Origin: Planctomycetales bacterium
GTDB taxonomy: Bacteria > Planctomycetota > UBA11346
Reading direction: 5' to 3'
NCBI GenBank assembly: GCA_025362255.1
Contig: JANYGY010000064.1
Coordinates: forward strand, 1-15,761
Length of the DNA stretch: 15,761 nucleotides
This document shows, in pieces, positions 13,796-15,761 of this stretch. The position numbers and the translations under genes are program-made. The notes below the pieces were generated by a model, which was not told the DNA's origin, made no database searches, and saw nothing but the letters and a program-made list of their open reading frames with translations. How positions within the stretch are numbered: the stretch's first letter is position 1; each line of letters starts with the position of its first letter.

Positions 13796-14785
13796 ATGAC
13801 CCTCTCGCCAATCCGCTGGGGCATTCTCGGCACCGGCAGCATCGCCAAGCAGTTTGCCCGTGGTCTGACTTCTGATCCGGGTTCGACCCTGGTCGCGGTC
13901 GGCTCGCGCAGCGCCGAATCAGCTGCTGCTTTTGCCAGTGAATATCCCTGCACAGCCCATGCATCGTACGCCGCCTTATGTGCTGATGCGCGGGTCGATG
14001 CGGTGTATGTCGCGTCGCCGCACACCGGGCATCACGAACACGCGATGCAGGTCATTGGCCAGCGCAAAGCCCTGCTGTTGGAAAAACCGTTCTGCGTCAA
14101 CGCCCGCGAAAGTGCCGAGGTCATCGCCGCTGCGCGTCAGGCCGGGGTGTTCTGCATGGAGGCGATGTGGACGCGCTGTCTGCCGGCCAACCGCCAGGCA
14201 GCGGCGTGGCTCACGGCCAAAGCCATCGGTGATGTTCGCTTGGTGACGGCGGATTTCGGATTCCGCTGCGGCTGGGATCCGACGTCCCGCTTGCTCGACC
14301 CGAAACTGGCGGGCGGCGGGCTGCTGGATGTCGGCGTCTACACCATGGCCCTGGCTTGGCTCGCGATGGGCGGTGTGGCTCCGACCACGATCAAGGCGAC
14401 TGCCGCATTGGGCGCGACCGGTGTCGATGAGCAGGCAGCGATGACCTTGAGCTGGGCCTCGGGCGCGATGGCTCAACTCACCTGTGCAGTGCGCCTGAAC
14501 ACTAAGCACGACGCGGTGATCTATGGCACCGAAGGCCGGATCGAGTTGCCGAATTTCTGGCACGGCACGACCGCCATCCTGCATCAGGACGGTCAGTCCA
14601 GCCAGACCCTCGAACTGCCGTTCATCGGCAACGGTTACACTCACGAAGCGATTGAGGTCGGACGCTGCCTGCGCGCCGGGCTAAAAGAAAGTCCGCTGAT
14701 CTCGCTCGATGAAACCCTGGCGATCAGCCGCGGTCTCGATGAATGCCGGCGCCAGGTCGGGCTGCGCTATCCGAACGAACGCTGA
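13796..14785 (+). CDS. Gfo/Idh/MocA family NAD(P)-dependent oxidoreductase, dihydrodiol dehydrogenase-like
   Basis: Family members use NAD(P) to oxidise or reduce sugars, inositols or diols; the substrate here is unknown. The 329-residue product begins with a Rossmann fold, WGILGTGSIAKQFARGL (GxGxxA at 12-17). The cofactor/catalytic motif EKPFCVN follows with Lys97. Further markers are MEAMWTRCLP (121-130) and GGGLLDVGVYTM (173-184), with Asp178 and Tyr182. These resemble the dimeric dihydrodiol dehydrogenase/xylose dehydrogenase branch, where a Lys and Tyr near these positions are catalytic. A frame extension to 13739 exists. I chose the ATG at 13796 because GGAG lies five bases upstream and the Rossmann strand begins directly. 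The aldo/keto reductase gene starts 33 bp after its stop, so the two are probably an operon in carbohydrate or aldehyde metabolism. Confidence 0.93.
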   Translation: MTLSPIRWGILGTGSIAKQFARGLTSDPGSTLVAVGSRSAESAAAFASEYPCTAHASYAALCADARVDAVYVASPHTGHHEHAMQVIGQRKALLLEKPFCVNARESAEVIAAARQAGVFCMEAMWTRCLPANRQAAAWLTAKAIGDVRLVTADFGFRCGWDPTSRLLDPKLAGGGLLDVGVYTMALAWLAMGGVAPTTIKATAALGATGVDEQAAMTLSWASGAMAQLTCAVRLNTKHDAVIYGTEGRIELPNFWHGTTAILHQDGQSSQTLELPFIGNGYTHEAIEVGRCLRAGLKESPLISLDETLAISRGLDECRRQVGLRYPNER

Positions 14786-14818
14786 CCGGTTAAAGCCCGC
14801 AATCACCCACCCATTTCA

Positions 14819-15761
14819 ATGAAGACCACCATGGACACTCGCACAATTTCCGGCGTCAGCCTTCCCATCTCGCGCGTCGTGCTCGGCACGATGATCATCA
14901 ATCGTGGTTGCCAAGAACAGTCGAACGAACTGTTGGACGCCGCGATGGCCTTGGGCGTCACGACCCTCGACACCGCGCATGTCTATGGCGGCGGCGATAC
15001 CGAGCGCGCCATCGGCGTCTGGCTGGCCAAGCGTGGCAATCGTGACCGTGTGGTGCTGCTGGCCAAAGGGTGTCATCACAACGGAGATCGGCAGCGCGTG
15101 ACGCCGTTCGATATCGGCAGCGATCTGCTCGACACGCTGGCGCGTTTCCAAACGGATTACGTCGATCTGTGGATGTTCCATCGCGACGATGTCAGTCAGC
15201 CGGTCGGGCCATTGGTCGAGGCACTCAACGAGCACGTGCGGGCAGGCCGCATCCGCGCCTTCGGCGGATCCAATTGGACGCATCAGCGAATCGCCGCCGC
15301 CAACGCCTATGCCTCAGCCAAGGGCCTGATCGGCTTTACCGCATCGAGTCCGAATTTCGGATTGGCCGAACAGGTCCAGGATCCGTGGGGCCCGGGCTGC
15401 GTGACGATTTCCGGCCCGCAGCAGGCCGAAGCACGCGCCTGGTATGCCCAGACCGGGACCGCGATCTTCGCTTATTCGTCTCTCGCTCGCGGCCTGTTCT
15501 CGGGCCGCGTCCGCCGCGCGACCATGGCCGAAGACATCGCCAAACTCGATGACGCCGCCCGCACCGCCTACTGCCACGAAGTCAATTTCGCGCGTCTCGA
15601 TCGCTGCGTTGAACTCGCCGCCAAAAAAGCCCTGACCGTCCCCCAAATCGCCACCGCCTGGACCCTCAGCCAACCCCTGCCCGTCCACGCACTGGTCGGC
15701 GCAGCGACCCCCACCGAACTCGAAAACACCGTCGCCGGCGCGGCGGTGCGTTTGACTCCCG
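14819..15761 (+). CDS. Aldo/keto reductase (3' end beyond window)
   Basis: The frame is open from ATG at 14819 to the window edge, 314 codons. It is therefore nearly full-length for the roughly 320-340-residue family but formally partial. This TIM-barrel NADP(H)-dependent enzyme would reduce aldehydes or ketones or oxidise sugars. The catalytic tetrad is visible: Asp51 and Tyr56 in TLDTAHVYGGG, Lys83 in LLAKGCH and His121 in LWMFHRDD. RAGRIRAFGGSNW (the usual G-x-I-R-x-x-G-x-S-N region), FAYSSLARGLFSG and a late LVGAATPTELENT (cofactor-binding end) complete the fold. A second ATG at 14831 (MDTRTISG) is also possible; neither has a convincing Shine-Dalgarno. Codon use is GC-rich like the rest. 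It follows the Gfo/Idh gene closely, and the two may act on the same pathway. The specific substrate cannot be told. Confidence 0.9.
   Translation, partial: MKTTMDTRTISGVSLPISRVVLGTMIINRGCQEQSNELLDAAMALGVTTLDTAHVYGGGDTERAIGVWLAKRGNRDRVVLLAKGCHHNGDRQRVTPFDIGSDLLDTLARFQTDYVDLWMFHRDDVSQPVGPLVEALNEHVRAGRIRAFGGSNWTHQRIAAANAYASAKGLIGFTASSPNFGLAEQVQDPWGPGCVTISGPQQAEARAWYAQTGTAIFAYSSLARGLFSGRVRRATMAEDIAKLDDAARTAYCHEVNFARLDRCVELAAKKALTVPQIATAWTLSQPLPVHALVGAATPTELENTVAGAAVRLTP

Noticed and set aside
13976..14644. 222-codon minus-strand frame opposite the Gfo/Idh gene
   Set aside because: Antisense shadow; the plus-strand Rossmann and EKP motifs are unambiguous.

Overview
The window is a GC-rich bacterial chromosome segment. 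It carries a nine-gene flagellar cluster on the minus strand, a full-length SMC gene downstream of it, and three rightward genes at the right end. The flagellar set, the SMC head sequence (GPNGCGKSN Walker A) and the Gfo/Idh plus aldo/keto reductase pair together suggest a motile member of the Planctomycetota/PVC group. This is only an inference from family resemblance, with low to moderate confidence.

Layout from left to right. (1) 1-660, minus strand: a partial gene cut by the window edge. It is AT-richer than its neighbours and encodes a membrane-anchored, GH18-like TIM-barrel protein. (2) 694-4395, minus: smc. (3) 4511-13067, minus: read in the transcribed direction, fliF, fliG, fliH, fliI, fliJ, a MotE/MgtE_N-like coiled-coil protein, fliL, fliM and fliN. 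(4) 13068-13182: the divergent intergenic region. (5) 13183-13668, plus: a membrane-anchored DUF192 protein. (6) 13673-13732: an intergenic inverted-repeat element. (7) 13796-14785, plus: a Gfo/Idh/MocA oxidoreductase. (8) 14819 to the right edge, plus: an aldo/keto reductase, partial.

The flagellar genes supply the MS ring (FliF), the C ring (FliG, FliM, FliN), the export ATPase complex (FliH, FliI, FliJ) and the stator-associated FliL. The MotE-like gene sits between export and rotor genes. fliH-fliI-fliJ-motE-like are joined by three consecutive 4-bp ATGA stop/start overlaps, so they are probably translationally coupled. FliM keeps its N-terminal CheY-binding motif, so chemotactic switching is expected. 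The larger gaps in the block (6575-6739, 4396-4510, 11298-11396) contain short repeats and inverted repeats that may separate expression of fliLMN and smc from the upstream genes.

No CRISPR array, tRNA, rRNA, insertion sequence, phage gene or defence system was seen. I see no wholly new multi-gene system. The best candidates for a second look are the internally duplicated MotE-like protein, the smc linkage with its repeat/hairpin leader, the GH18-like protein with an altered active-site motif, and the intergenic structures.
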